From Chitinophaga pinensis (GTDB lineage Bacteria; Bacteroidota; Bacteroidia; UBA4408): a stretch of 64,000 nucleotides of DNA. Positions within the stretch are counted from its first letter, which is position 1. Each line of letters starts with the position of its first letter. The translations under genes and the position numbers were made by a program. Below the pieces are notes generated by a model, which saw nothing but the letters and a program-made list of their open reading frames with translations, made no database searches and had not been told where the DNA came from. Location of the stretch: the NCBI GenBank assembly GCA_945861665.1, contig CAMAVS010000002.1, positions 269,527 through 333,526 on the forward strand. Direction: 5' to 3'. Below are positions 25,883 to 34,318 of the stretch, piece after piece.

Positions 25883-27322
25883 CTATTGATTTATATATTG
25901 AATCGTTGAAGACTCGACCATACTAACATTTTTTTCAAGAGCAGTTAACAGAGCCAGGGTGCTGATTAGAGGATTGTGTTTAAAGTTATCTTCTTCCCAG
26001 CTAACCATAGTATTATAATTCTTCTTAGAAGAGGTATCAAGTATCCTTGAAATACTTTCGGAAAGTTCTTTGTTAGAAGTCGTTAATTTTAAAATTAGTT
26101 CTCTATATGTATCTAATTTCCCTTTCAACGAATTTGCCAAACCATTTCCATTCTGATCAAAGAGTATATGGTCAATTATATCGTAATTATCCTTTTTACT
26201 TATTTTAACCGATTCTGATATAGCTGCAAGAGCCGTTTGTTTATCCACCTGCTCTATTTCCTGAACAAGGTTCAGTTTTAAATTTTGAATCTCATTTTTT
26301 ACTTTGGCGGTTTCCTCGGAAACATGCTTTATCTTCTCGGCATTCATCATTACAACACTGTCTTTAACAGTATTACTTGCAGCAAGAATTCTTTCCTTTT
26401 GCTCAAAATAATGATTGATTGCTGTTCCATTATCTTGCGATCTAACAAAGCAGCCAAGTATATCCTTAGAAACATTCATTGCCAACAATGCAGTCAACAC
26501 AACAGCATACATAGAAATAGTAATAAGGTAAATGAACTGTCCTGTTTTTAATTCGACATTTTTAAACCTCATATTAGTATAAAGAGGCAGAAATACTGCA
26601 ACTAACAGTAGGGAACCCAATATCATTAGCGGTCCCGCACCCGGCCAGTGCATCATTTTAAACATCGTTGCCAATTCAAAAATAATTAATGCAACTACTC
26701 CTAGTACATATACTCGTTTTTCAAAACCACTTTTCGCATCTTTTAATTTTGCATAAAGTAGAGTAGGAAGGAAAATAAATAAAATAAAGAACCACCCCCC
26801 CAATAGTAACATACTTGCTCCCGGCCAATGCATTACTTTAAATAAAATCCCCGCCATTAAACCAACGCCACCAACTAGGATGGAGAAGTTCATTATGGGG
26901 CCTCCTTTTGATTTACCTTCACGGTGATTGATGTAAACCACTGCAGGAAAGAAGAAAAGACATAATAGTGCGAAGCCAAGCACAAGGGCCGGACCGGCAC
27001 CCGGCCAGTGGAATATTTTCATTACTGTTCCCATTCCCAATAGGGCTAGGGCAACATTTCCGGTAATTTTCATTGTTGTTTTCATAAGTCTGTATTTTTT
27101 ATCGGTTAGGTAAAGGGTATTCTCTTGTATACTCTGCAATACTTTTATTCCTGTTTGTTCTTTTAAAAGAGCGTATGCTTCATCAAAACTTTTTCCGTTT
27201 CTCATTTGGTCTTCAATAGCACAACATATATGATCTACCAACTCATCCGAAAGATTGTACAAGGTGATACGAGCGCTTTCAACGTCCGATTCAATAAGTT
27301 GTATTTGAGTTGTATCAAGCAT
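25883..27322 (-). CDS. HAAS-like domain plus three HWPGA repeats, membrane protein
   Basis: A 479-residue protein. Residues 1-~60 (LYNLSDELVDHICCAIEDQM then GKSFDEAYALLKEQTG) resemble the helical HAAS-type domain commonly found downstream of PadR genes. KIFHWPGAG, KVMHWPGAS and KMMHWPGAG start at residues 102, 162 and 222, exactly 60 apart, each at the end of a TM helix in a two-helix unit. A further TM (~264-283) precedes a soluble helical tail that parallels the neighbour's. The start overlaps the PadR stop by 8 bases, indicating translational coupling. Probably a membrane-embedded sensor or assembly; function unknown. Confidence 0.82.
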   Translation of the reverse strand: MLDTTQIQLIESDVESARITLYNLSDELVDHICCAIEDQMRNGKSFDEAYALLKEQTGIKVLQSIQENTLYLTDKKYRLMKTTMKITGNVALALLGMGTVMKIFHWPGAGPALVLGFALLCLFFFPAVVYINHREGKSKGGPIMNFSILVGGVGLMAGILFKVMHWPGASMLLLGGWFFILFIFLPTLLYAKLKDAKSGFEKRVYVLGVVALIIFELATMFKMMHWPGAGPLMILGSLLLVAVFLPLYTNMRFKNVELKTGQFIYLITISMYAVVLTALLAMNVSKDILGCFVRSQDNGTAINHYFEQKERILAASNTVKDSVVMMNAEKIKHVSEETAKVKNEIQNLKLNLVQEIEQVDKQTALAAISESVKISKKDNYDIIDHILFDQNGNGLANSLKGKLDTYRELILKLTTSNKELSESISRILDTSSKKNYNTMVSWEEDNFKHNPLISTLALLTALEKNVSMVESSTIQYINQ

Positions 27323-27665
27323 GGCTAAACTTTAGTCCAAAATTTGGTTTAAAGAAAATTTTCAATGTCTTTACAAATTCTTCCAGCTCTGCAATTTTTT
27401 CTTGCGCTAAACTGTTTCCTTTTGGAGTAATGGAATAATAAATTCGGTTTCGGTTGTTTATTACTTCCGATTCTGTTTGAACAATTCCCTCTTGCTCTAG
27501 TTTATGCAGAATAGGATAAAGCGCTCCGAATGTAAGTTCAATTTCACCTGCCGAAATTTCTTTCACCAGTTGGGTTATCTCATAACCGTACATAGGTCCT
27601 TTTTCAAATAAAAGTTTCAAGATAATTGGTTTGAGCATTCCTTTAAGTAAATCGTTTGATGCCAT
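27315..27665 (-). CDS. PadR-family transcriptional regulator
   Basis: A 116-residue winged-helix protein: MLKPIILKLLFEKGPMYGYEI (the PadR opening, with MYGYEI at the recognition region), then ELTFGALYPILHKLEQEGIV and RNRIYYSITPKG for the wing. The C-terminal dimerisation helix is short. It heads the HWPGA operon, and PadR/HAAS-membrane pairs are a known regulatory arrangement. A perfect 23-bp palindrome overlaps its promoter (27715-27737), so it is probably autoregulated. The inducing signal is unknown. Confidence 0.93.
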   Translation of the reverse strand: MASNDLLKGMLKPIILKLLFEKGPMYGYEITQLVKEISAGEIELTFGALYPILHKLEQEGIVQTESEVINNRNRIYYSITPKGNSLAQEKIAELEEFVKTLKIFFKPNFGLKFSHA

Positions 27666-27710
27666 AATGATTGTTTTAGACTATATAACGTAATTAATAA
27701 TATAAGGTTA

Positions 27711-27743
27711 CAAATATATATAAGTATCTTATATATAAACAAA
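27711..27743 (-). promoter_or_regulatory. PadR operon promoter overlapped by a perfect palindrome
   Basis: Minus strand: TTTG (27740-27743), 21 bases, TATATTTG (27711-27718). Arms TATATATAAG (27715-27724) and CTTATATATA (27728-27737) are perfect inverted copies around TAT and fill the spacer and part of the -7 box. This is an ideal place for a dimeric repressor. The site is AT-only in large part, so chance is a real alternative. Confidence 0.65.
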
Positions 27744-27933
27744 TAAAATTATATTGTGTGCTGATAATCAGTTATTTATTTTTTTGAAAGCAGATTAGCC
27801 GTTAACTAATAAAAGTGGAACAGTTTAAACCATTGGCTAATTAAAATGTAACAGGATGCATTTTAATATTCAGTAAACATTAAAATCAGAAAATCAGTTT
27901 GTACTCTTGTTACAGAAATTAATACAATATCCT

Positions 27934-28134
27934 ATGAGAAAGTTATACATATCAATCGCAGAGCTAATAAAATCAATTTTTTCAAATCTAAGGATGAACA
28001 ATCAAAAACATCCTATTGGTCTTGATTGTTCAGATACAAATAGCGTAGAAATTCTCGTTCCTATAAAAAACATTCGACAATCGTTTAACGAATTAGGTAC
28101 TTCGTTCTTGAATAACAAAACATTTGTTTTTTGA
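27934..28134 (+). CDS. Doubtful small hypothetical protein
   Basis: In the 480-base gap between the PadR promoter and the anti-sigma-like gene, one plus-strand frame from ATG 27934 encodes 66 residues (MRKLYISIAELIKSIFSNLR onward). The composition is protein-like but there is no recognisable motif and no clear promoter. A TTG nine codons upstream is an alternative start. Otherwise the gap shows nothing. Confidence 0.25.
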   Translation: MRKLYISIAELIKSIFSNLRMNNQKHPIGLDCSDTNSVEILVPIKNIRQSFNELGTSFLNNKTFVF

Positions 28135-28148
28135 TAAACGAGTCGGTT

Positions 28149-29375
28149 TTATTTCAACTCCTTTAGCTTTGTTGAAGCATCTGTAGCTTTACGTCCTTTT
28201 AAGTCGACTAATTGTTGCAACAATTTTTTTGCCTCTTTCACTTTTTTCTGATTGATTAATGCCAATGCCTTATGGTATAAAGCATCTTCATAATAAGTAG
28301 ATTGCTTTTTAGGAATAATTTTATCAAAATACTCAATTGCCTTTTTATACTCCTTCAAGGTACTGCTACTAATCCCTGCATAAAACAGCGCTTCATCGTT
28401 GGCAGGGTCTTTTTTAAGAACCTCTAAACTCATTGCCAATTTTGTTTTTGCTCCGGCAGCAGTTTCATCTTCTCGTCTGTTTATAATTTCTTGTTCATTA
28501 TTGGCTCCTGCGCCCGACTGAACAGAAGATGGCATCGGTGCCGATTTTGACTCAGTATTTGCCCTGGTTTTTTCTTTCTTTCTACTTTCTGCGGATTTTT
28601 TTGGCGAATCATTTTTCGAGTTTGCGTTGAATTCTTTCATTTTATCATCATCTGCAATGGCTTCCCCTTTTGCATCTTTATCCATCTCTTTTAAAGGTTG
28701 AAGCTTGGCCTTACCCATACTTAAGTTTGCATCAATGCTCTTCTTTGATTCATCGGCAGCAATTTCCGAAACAGATCTTTCTACAGATTCACTAGGAACC
28801 GTTTCTGCATCTTCTAAAACGTTATTGTCTTGGCCCACAACCTTATTTGTAGCTCTTTCTCCTTTTGGATCTATAGCAAAAGCTTTTTGTCGTTCCTGAT
28901 TTTCGCCAGTTGTAACATCTTTAGAAGCTTCGCTTATAGTTGCGTTCTCATTCAATGATTCAGGAACGGCAGGCTCTTCTGTTTTTTGTTCATCCGTTTT
29001 GTTTTCGGCAACCTCTTTTTGTTCTAACCCTTTTAAAAAAACGTTAAAGAAAAAGGATATACATATTATCAATAAAATAGTAGCCGCAATTGCATATTTT
29101 ACGCTAGGGTGTAACACTATTAACTTCGGCTTCTTCGACTTAGTTTTTTCGTTAATTTTTTTGTTGATTTCAATAATGGTTGGGCTCAGTTTCTCCTTAT
29201 TATTCATCATAGAAAGCCCTTCCATTGCCTCTTCTGTAAATTCATCTTCCGATAAATACTTCTCTACACGGTGCATATCCTTAGGTGAAAGTTTTCCTTC
29301 GAAGTATTGGATAATCATATCTTGATAGATATGCTCATCGTCACCAAATATGCTATTTAATTTATTTTTATCCAT
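28149..29375 (-). CDS. Anti-sigma-like membrane protein with C-terminal TPR repeats
   Basis: A 408-residue protein. Residues ~15-55 (YQDMIIQYFEGKLSPKDMHR then EDEFTEEAMEGL) form the small helical domain seen at the N-terminus of Bacteroidota anti-sigma-type proteins. One TM helix (~91-111, YAIAATILLIICISFFFNVF) follows. A long low-complexity, charged linker rich in Glu/Lys/Ser (115-300) leads to TPR-type helices (~305-405, DEALFYAGISSSTLKEYKKA). It overlaps the sigma gene by 8 bases, which supports a sigma/anti-sigma pair. The TPRs may sense envelope state (inference). Confidence 0.75.
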   Translation of the reverse strand: MDKNKLNSIFGDDEHIYQDMIIQYFEGKLSPKDMHRVEKYLSEDEFTEEAMEGLSMMNNKEKLSPTIIEINKKINEKTKSKKPKLIVLHPSVKYAIAATILLIICISFFFNVFLKGLEQKEVAENKTDEQKTEEPAVPESLNENATISEASKDVTTGENQERQKAFAIDPKGERATNKVVGQDNNVLEDAETVPSESVERSVSEIAADESKKSIDANLSMGKAKLQPLKEMDKDAKGEAIADDDKMKEFNANSKNDSPKKSAESRKKEKTRANTESKSAPMPSSVQSGAGANNEQEIINRREDETAAGAKTKLAMSLEVLKKDPANDEALFYAGISSSTLKEYKKAIEYFDKIIPKKQSTYYEDALYHKALALINQKKVKEAKKLLQQLVDLKGRKATDASTKLKELK

Positions 29376-29961
29376 TTGCTAATGCCAACATGTTGTTTTT
29401 TAAATTTCTTTTTCCATTTTGTATAAAACTCTTTATCTGATTCAGTGTATAACCGGTTGTATCTGATATTTCCTGATAACATTTTTCTTTTAAATAAAAC
29501 AAATCAACACACACACGCTGCTCTTTATTCAGTTCCAACAATGCTTTTTCCAACTGCTGCAAAGTGCCTTCTTTTTGTACTTCGTTCTCTTGATGCGCAT
29601 ATTGTTTAAATTCCATAATAGGGGTAATAATTTCTGCCGCTTCCCCTCCAATTACATAAATCCCTTTCTCCTTCCTTATTGCCATCAAGCAATGATTGCG
29701 CGTCACACTAAACAGCCAACTTTTAAAGTTTGCGACTTCGTGTTTGATCAAGTCCGACAATAATTTTTCAAAAATATGCATTACAGCATCCTTGCTTTCG
29801 TCTTCGTCCTTTAAATACTTCATACAAACACCAAATACAAGGACAGTGTAGCGTTCATACAAAATTCCAACGCATACATTATCACTGTTTAGCTTATAAT
29901 GTGCTATCAATTCAATATCGGAAAGTAATTTTAGTTCGCTCTGATTCAATTTCAATTGCAA
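29368..29961 (-). CDS. ECF-type RNA polymerase sigma factor
   Basis: A 197-residue sigma-70-family protein. Region 2 reads LYERYTVLVFGVCMKYLKDE then ESKDAVMHIFEKLL (residues ~34-70), followed by WLFSVTRNHCLMAIRKEK. Region 4 (~135-190) reads LNKEQRVCVDLFYLKEKCYQ then EISDTTGYTLNQIKSFIQNG, a helix-turn-helix for the -35 element. It is probably released by the anti-sigma-like protein translated from the overlapping gene. Targets cannot be deduced here. Confidence 0.92.
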   Translation of the reverse strand: MQLKLNQSELKLLSDIELIAHYKLNSDNVCVGILYERYTVLVFGVCMKYLKDEDESKDAVMHIFEKLLSDLIKHEVANFKSWLFSVTRNHCLMAIRKEKGIYVIGGEAAEIITPIMEFKQYAHQENEVQKEGTLQQLEKALLELNKEQRVCVDLFYLKEKCYQEISDTTGYTLNQIKSFIQNGKRNLKNNMLALANG

Positions 29962-30010
29962 ATTGCGTAAACAAATTTAATAATTAACCGCAAACGGTCT
30001 TATTTTATTA

Positions 30011-30018
30011 TAATTTTG
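30011..30018 (+). promoter_or_regulatory. Probable -7 element of the amidohydrolase gene
   Basis: TAATTTTG lies 16 bases before the ATG, in the divergent gap with the sigma gene. No convincing -33 box. Confidence 0.4.
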
Positions 30019-30034
30019 CTCTAAATAATTTTCT

Positions 30035-31048
30035 ATGCTTAAAATTGATTCTCATGCGCATATTTTACCTCCAACTTGGCCTAGTTTGAAAGACAAATAC
30101 GGCTATGGAGGCTTCATTTACCTCGATCACCATAAAGAGGGGGCTGCGAAAATGATGCGCGATGATGGAAAATTTTTCCGTGAAATACAACAGAACTGTT
30201 GGGACGCTGAAAGTATATTGCTGGATATGAAACAGCACAATGTAGACGCAATGGTACTTTGTACCGTGCCTGTGTTGTTTAATTATTGGATAAAACCTTT
30301 AGATGGACTAGACTGGAGTATGTTCCTAAACGACCATTTGGTTGGTGTGCAACAACAATACCCTAAAAAATTCATTGGATTGGGAACATTGCCAATGCAA
30401 GATGTAACACTTGCCATCAAAGAGTTGGAAAGATGTAAGAAGATTGGATTACCTGGTGTGGAAATAGGTTCGCACATTGAAAATAAGAATTTAGATGATG
30501 CTAGTTTTTTTCCTTTGTGGGAAGCTGCACAAGATTTAGATATGGCAATTTTTGTTCATCCTTGGGATATGATGGGACAGGAGAAAATGCCCAATTATTT
30601 TTTGCCCTGGTTGGTGGGTATGCCTGCCGAAACATCTTTGGCAATTTGCTCAATGATTTTTGGAGGTGTTTTCGATAAATTTCCGAAATTAAAAGTAATG
30701 TTCGCACATGGGGGAGGGTCTTTTCCGCATACACTTGGTAGGGTTTCGCACGGTTGGCATTGCCGACCCGACCTATGCAATGTAAACAATATCAAAGATC
30801 CGGTGGAGTATGTTGGTAAATTTTGGGTGGACGGTATTACACACAACCAAGATGCATTGCGTTATTTAATACAACTATTTGGTGCAGAAAAAATAATGTA
30901 TGGTACTGATTACCCTTTTCCATTGGGCGATTTAGAACACGGTAAATTTATTGAAGAGATGAAGGATATTTCGACCGCAACAAAAGCGCAGCTTTTTGAA
31001 GGATCTGTTTTAAATTGGCTTGGACTTAAAAAGGAACAATTTCAATAA
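30035..31048 (+). CDS. ACMSD-like amidohydrolase (aminocarboxymuconate-semialdehyde decarboxylase family)
   Basis: A 337-residue amidohydrolase-2 TIM barrel. Metal ligands are visible: His7 and His9 in IDSHAHILPP, HPWDMMG (His ~176), FAHGGGSFPHTLGR (His ~227), and YGTDYPFP (Asp ~294). The overall layout, with RPDLC and FWVDGITHN, closely matches 2-amino-3-carboxymuconate-6-semialdehyde decarboxylase, which diverts the kynurenine pathway from quinolinate. No other tryptophan-catabolism gene is in view, so the substrate is inferred from family resemblance only. It is followed after 15 bases by the MBOAT gene, which may share the transcript. Confidence 0.88.
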   Translation: MLKIDSHAHILPPTWPSLKDKYGYGGFIYLDHHKEGAAKMMRDDGKFFREIQQNCWDAESILLDMKQHNVDAMVLCTVPVLFNYWIKPLDGLDWSMFLNDHLVGVQQQYPKKFIGLGTLPMQDVTLAIKELERCKKIGLPGVEIGSHIENKNLDDASFFPLWEAAQDLDMAIFVHPWDMMGQEKMPNYFLPWLVGMPAETSLAICSMIFGGVFDKFPKLKVMFAHGGGSFPHTLGRVSHGWHCRPDLCNVNNIKDPVEYVGKFWVDGITHNQDALRYLIQLFGAEKIMYGTDYPFPLGDLEHGKFIEEMKDISTATKAQLFEGSVLNWLGLKKEQFQ

Positions 31049-31063
31049 TTGAAACGGATGTAA

Positions 31064-32461
31064 ATGCTGTTCAATTCACTCCACTATATTTTCTTTTTAC
31101 CTGCAGTAGTTATACTGTATTATTTATTAGCGAACCGATTCCGTTGGATTCTATTGTTCCTTGCCAGCTGTTTCTTCTATATGGTATTCAAGCCGGAATA
31201 CATACTTATTCTGTCTGCAATTATACTTATCGATTATTTTTCGGGAATATACATTGAGCAAGCAGAAGGTAGAAAAAGAAAAACACTCCTCATTGTAAGT
31301 ATTCTTTCCAATGTTTCGCTGTTGGCATTTTTCAAATACTACAATTTTGCCAATACATTATTTGGCACATTGATGTGGAAATTGGGTAGTGCTACTCCTT
31401 TTCCTTTTATGGAAATTATTTTGCCTATAGGACTTTCTTTTCATACTTTTCAATCAATGAGCTATACCATTGAGGTGTATCGGGGAAATCAAAAAGCAGA
31501 AAGGCATTTAGGTTATTTTTCGGTGTATGTATTGTTCTTCCCGCAAATGGTGGCTGGTCCGATTGAACGTTTTGCATCCCTTGGTAGACAATTGAAAGAA
31601 GATCATCGCCTCACTTATGAGAACATTGTAAATGGTCTTCGTCTTATACTCTATGGTTTTTTTGTAAAAATGGTAATTGCCGACAATCTTGCACCGATTG
31701 TGAATGAAGTGTATGCGAATGTAGGAATGCTCAACAGTAAGCACATTCTAACAGGTATCTTCTTTTTTTCACTTCAAATTTATGCCGACTTCTATGGCTA
31801 CTCACTTATTGCAGTGGGCAGTGCGCGTATGTTGGGAATACAGTTGATGGACAATTTTAAGACACCTTATTTAGCAAAAAATATACACGAATTTTGGCAG
31901 CGTTGGCATATATCGCTCAGCACCTGGTTTCGCGATTACTTGTATATTCCTTTGGGAGGAAGTAAGGTGAAAGTAAGCCGGTGGATGTTTAATATTCTTG
32001 TTGTGTTTACAGTAAGCGGACTTTGGCACGGTGCCAACAAGACTTTTATTATTTGGGGTTTTTTGCACGGAGCAATATATTTAATTGAACACTTTACGTC
32101 ACGTTTTATCAAATTGCCTTCATTCAAATTAATGAATGTGTTTTTAGTCCTTAAGAATTTTGTATTGGTTAGTTTTATCTGGGTGTTTTTTCGAAGCGAG
32201 AACCTAACAAAAGCGAAACAAATATTTAATTCACTGTTTCACAATACATCCGTTGCCGATAATTTTGTTGTGGATGTTCGTATATGGATATTGCTTTTGT
32301 TATTTATAATCAGCGACTTTTTATTGTTCAATAACCGAGCAGATGTTTATATGAGCAAGCTTAAAACACCTATACGTTGGGTTGCATACGCATTATTGTT
32401 GTTTTGCATTTTAGCTTTGGCGGGAGTTGAAAAACAAGCATTTATTTATTTTCAGTTTTAA
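31064..32461 (+). CDS. MBOAT-family membrane O-acyltransferase (AlgI/DltB-like)
   Basis: A 465-residue polytopic protein with about ten TM helices. The AlgI/DltB signature is clear: YFSVYVLFFPQMVAGPIERF (residues ~148-167), WQRWHISLSTWFRDYLYIPL (~280-299), and VSGLWHGANKTFIIWGFLHG (~318-337) with the catalytic-type histidine. These enzymes move an acyl group (usually acetyl) across the inner membrane to a surface polymer. The next gene encodes the extracytoplasmic SGNH-type partner expected for such systems, so the two probably act together. Confidence 0.93.
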   Translation: MLFNSLHYIFFLPAVVILYYLLANRFRWILLFLASCFFYMVFKPEYILILSAIILIDYFSGIYIEQAEGRKRKTLLIVSILSNVSLLAFFKYYNFANTLFGTLMWKLGSATPFPFMEIILPIGLSFHTFQSMSYTIEVYRGNQKAERHLGYFSVYVLFFPQMVAGPIERFASLGRQLKEDHRLTYENIVNGLRLILYGFFVKMVIADNLAPIVNEVYANVGMLNSKHILTGIFFFSLQIYADFYGYSLIAVGSARMLGIQLMDNFKTPYLAKNIHEFWQRWHISLSTWFRDYLYIPLGGSKVKVSRWMFNILVVFTVSGLWHGANKTFIIWGFLHGAIYLIEHFTSRFIKLPSFKLMNVFLVLKNFVLVSFIWVFFRSENLTKAKQIFNSLFHNTSVADNFVVDVRIWILLLLFIISDFLLFNNRADVYMSKLKTPIRWVAYALLLFCILALAGVEKQAFIYFQF

Positions 32462-32463
32462 CG

Positions 32464-33525
32464 ATGAGCATTAAAAGCATATCTATAAAAGTAATTGCAC
32501 TGTTACTATTGTTGGTGGGATTAAATATGCTTTATAAGGGTACCCTCTGGAAAAAGGATTTGGATAAGGAAGCTGATATGTTGTTGGAATTGCTTAACAA
32601 ACAAGACACTTGCGATATTCTTTACTTTGGTGAATCGTCAAACTGTACAACCGATAGTTTTGAGTTGTGTAAAAAATACATCAGCGAATTAACTGCCGAA
32701 TATTATCCTTCTTTGCGCTTGGCCTCTGTCGACAGACCGGCAATGCACGCAGGAATTTATTTATCCGTTATAAAAAATATTCCTGCTACAGCGAAAGTTA
32801 AAACATTAATAGTTACAATGAACTTACGTTCCTTTGGTGCCAATTGGATACATTCTAAATTGGAAACTCCCCTGCAAAAAAGCAATGTGATGTATCAATT
32901 GTATCCTCCTTTGGTAAATAGGTTTATGCTTTCTTTAAATTGTTACGAGAAGAAAAATGAAGTTGAACGAGATGCGGATATGAAAAGGCAGTGGGCAAAT
33001 GAACCTTTTCACTTTCCCTATCCGTTTAAATACCAAACAGTAATTGAATGGGATAACGGAGTAGGAAACGGCAGTTTTTTAAATCCTGACGGCTCTTGGG
33101 ATATGCTTAAAATAGGACTTGCTACTAGCTACATTAAAACATACGGATTTCAAATAAACACCGAGACTAATCCCCGTATAAAAGATTTTGATAAAATTGT
33201 AGCCGTTGCAAAACAGAAGAAATTGAATGTAGTATTTAACTTACTGGCAGAAAATGTTACATATGCCGATTCATTGGTTGGCAAAGATCTTGTTTTTTTA
33301 ATGCAACAAAACAAGCAATTACTCATTGACCGTTATACTAAAAAAGGTGCTTTGGTAGTTGATAATTTTGAGGTAGTACAAGGGAAGGATTTTATAGACC
33401 AGCGTTGGACTACAGAACATTATAAAGAAAGAGGGAGAAGGGAGATTGCTAAAAATGTAGCAGAAGAACTGAAAAAGATTTATTCGAGAGAATTTGTGGA
33501 AGAGTTTAAAAACCAAAGTGACTGA
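32464..33525 (+). CDS. SGNH-like extracytoplasmic partner of the MBOAT (DltD/AlgJ-type role)
   Basis: A 353-residue protein with an N-terminal signal anchor (ISIKVIALLLLLVGLNMLY). ILYFGESSNCTTDSF (near residue 55) has the nucleophile-Ser block of GDSL/SGNH proteins (F-G-x-S-x-N as in DltD). DQRWTTEHYKERGR (near residue 309) provides the C-terminal Asp/His pair. It starts 2 bases after the MBOAT stop. By analogy to AlgJ/X or DltD it would hand the acyl group to the acceptor in the periplasm. Overall sequence is diverged, so the family call rests on these motifs and on position. Confidence 0.75.
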   Translation: MSIKSISIKVIALLLLLVGLNMLYKGTLWKKDLDKEADMLLELLNKQDTCDILYFGESSNCTTDSFELCKKYISELTAEYYPSLRLASVDRPAMHAGIYLSVIKNIPATAKVKTLIVTMNLRSFGANWIHSKLETPLQKSNVMYQLYPPLVNRFMLSLNCYEKKNEVERDADMKRQWANEPFHFPYPFKYQTVIEWDNGVGNGSFLNPDGSWDMLKIGLATSYIKTYGFQINTETNPRIKDFDKIVAVAKQKKLNVVFNLLAENVTYADSLVGKDLVFLMQQNKQLLIDRYTKKGALVVDNFEVVQGKDFIDQRWTTEHYKERGRREIAKNVAEELKKIYSREFVEEFKNQSD

Positions 33526-33561
33526 AAATAATGTTATTTTTACGTTGTAAAATTGAAAGAA

Positions 33562-34302
33562 ATGAGCGTTGTAATTAAAAAGTTATCCATTGTTATTCCT
33601 GCTTATAATGAAGCAGCAACCATACACTTAATTTTAAACAAAGTTGCTGCCGTAAACTTGATGAGTGGAATTGAAAAGGAAGTGATTATTGTAAATGATT
33701 GTTCAACAGACACTACTGCTGAAACTATTGAAAAATACATCAGTGAAAATAATCAAGCAGGAATTAAATTATTTAATCAGCTTGTGAATATGGGAAAAGG
33801 AGCCGCTTTGCACAAAGGGATATCCTTAGCTACCGGAGAGTACCTTATTATACAAGATGCCGATTTGGAATACGATCCGGAGGAATATAATATGCTTCTC
33901 AAACCTGTTGTGGATGGATTTGCAGATGTTGTGTATGGCTCTCGTTTTTTGGGAGGCCATCCGCATCGCATATTGTTTTACTGGCATACGCTTGGAAATA
34001 AATTTCTTACTGCACTTTCAAATATGTTTACCAATTTGAATTTAACGGATATGGAAACTTGCTATAAACTGTTTAAGACTTCAATAGTGCAGAGTCTTTT
34101 ACTGAAAGAAAATAGATTTGGATTTGAGCCGGAAGTAACAGCGAAAATTTCAAGAGTGCCAAACATAAGGATATACGAAGTAGGAATCTCGTATTACGGC
34201 AGAACCTATGAGGAAGGTAAAAAAATAGGGTGGAAAGATGGTTTCAGAGCTATATACTGCATATTGAAGTATAATTTATTCAGTACAAAAGCGTTTAAAT
34301 AA
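33562..34302 (+). CDS. Family 2 glycosyltransferase (polyprenyl-phosphate sugar transferase type)
   Basis: From ATG 33562 the protein has 246 residues starting [24 protein letters not shown] at 33553 would add three residues. GT-A features: VNDCSTDTT near residue 50, [12 protein letters not shown] near 80, and [11 protein letters not shown] near 97 (metal/nucleotide-binding DxD type). [13 protein letters not shown] is characteristic of dolichyl-phosphate mannose synthase-like enzymes. No TM helices at the C-terminus. It probably makes a lipid-linked sugar donor for the GT-C protein encoded next. Confidence 0.92.
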   Translation: MSVVIKKLSIVIPAYNEAATIHLILNKVAAVNLMSGIEKEVIIVNDCSTDTTAETIEKYISENNQAGIKLFNQLVNMGKGAALHKGISLATGEYLIIQDADLEYDPEEYNMLLKPVVDGFADVVYGSRFLGGHPHRILFYWHTLGNKFLTALSNMFTNLNLTDMETCYKLFKTSIVQSLLLKENRFGFEPEVTAKISRVPNIRIYEVGISYYGRTYEEGKKIGWKDGFRAIYCILKYNLFSTKAFK

Positions 34303-34318
34303 ATTTTAGGCATACTAA

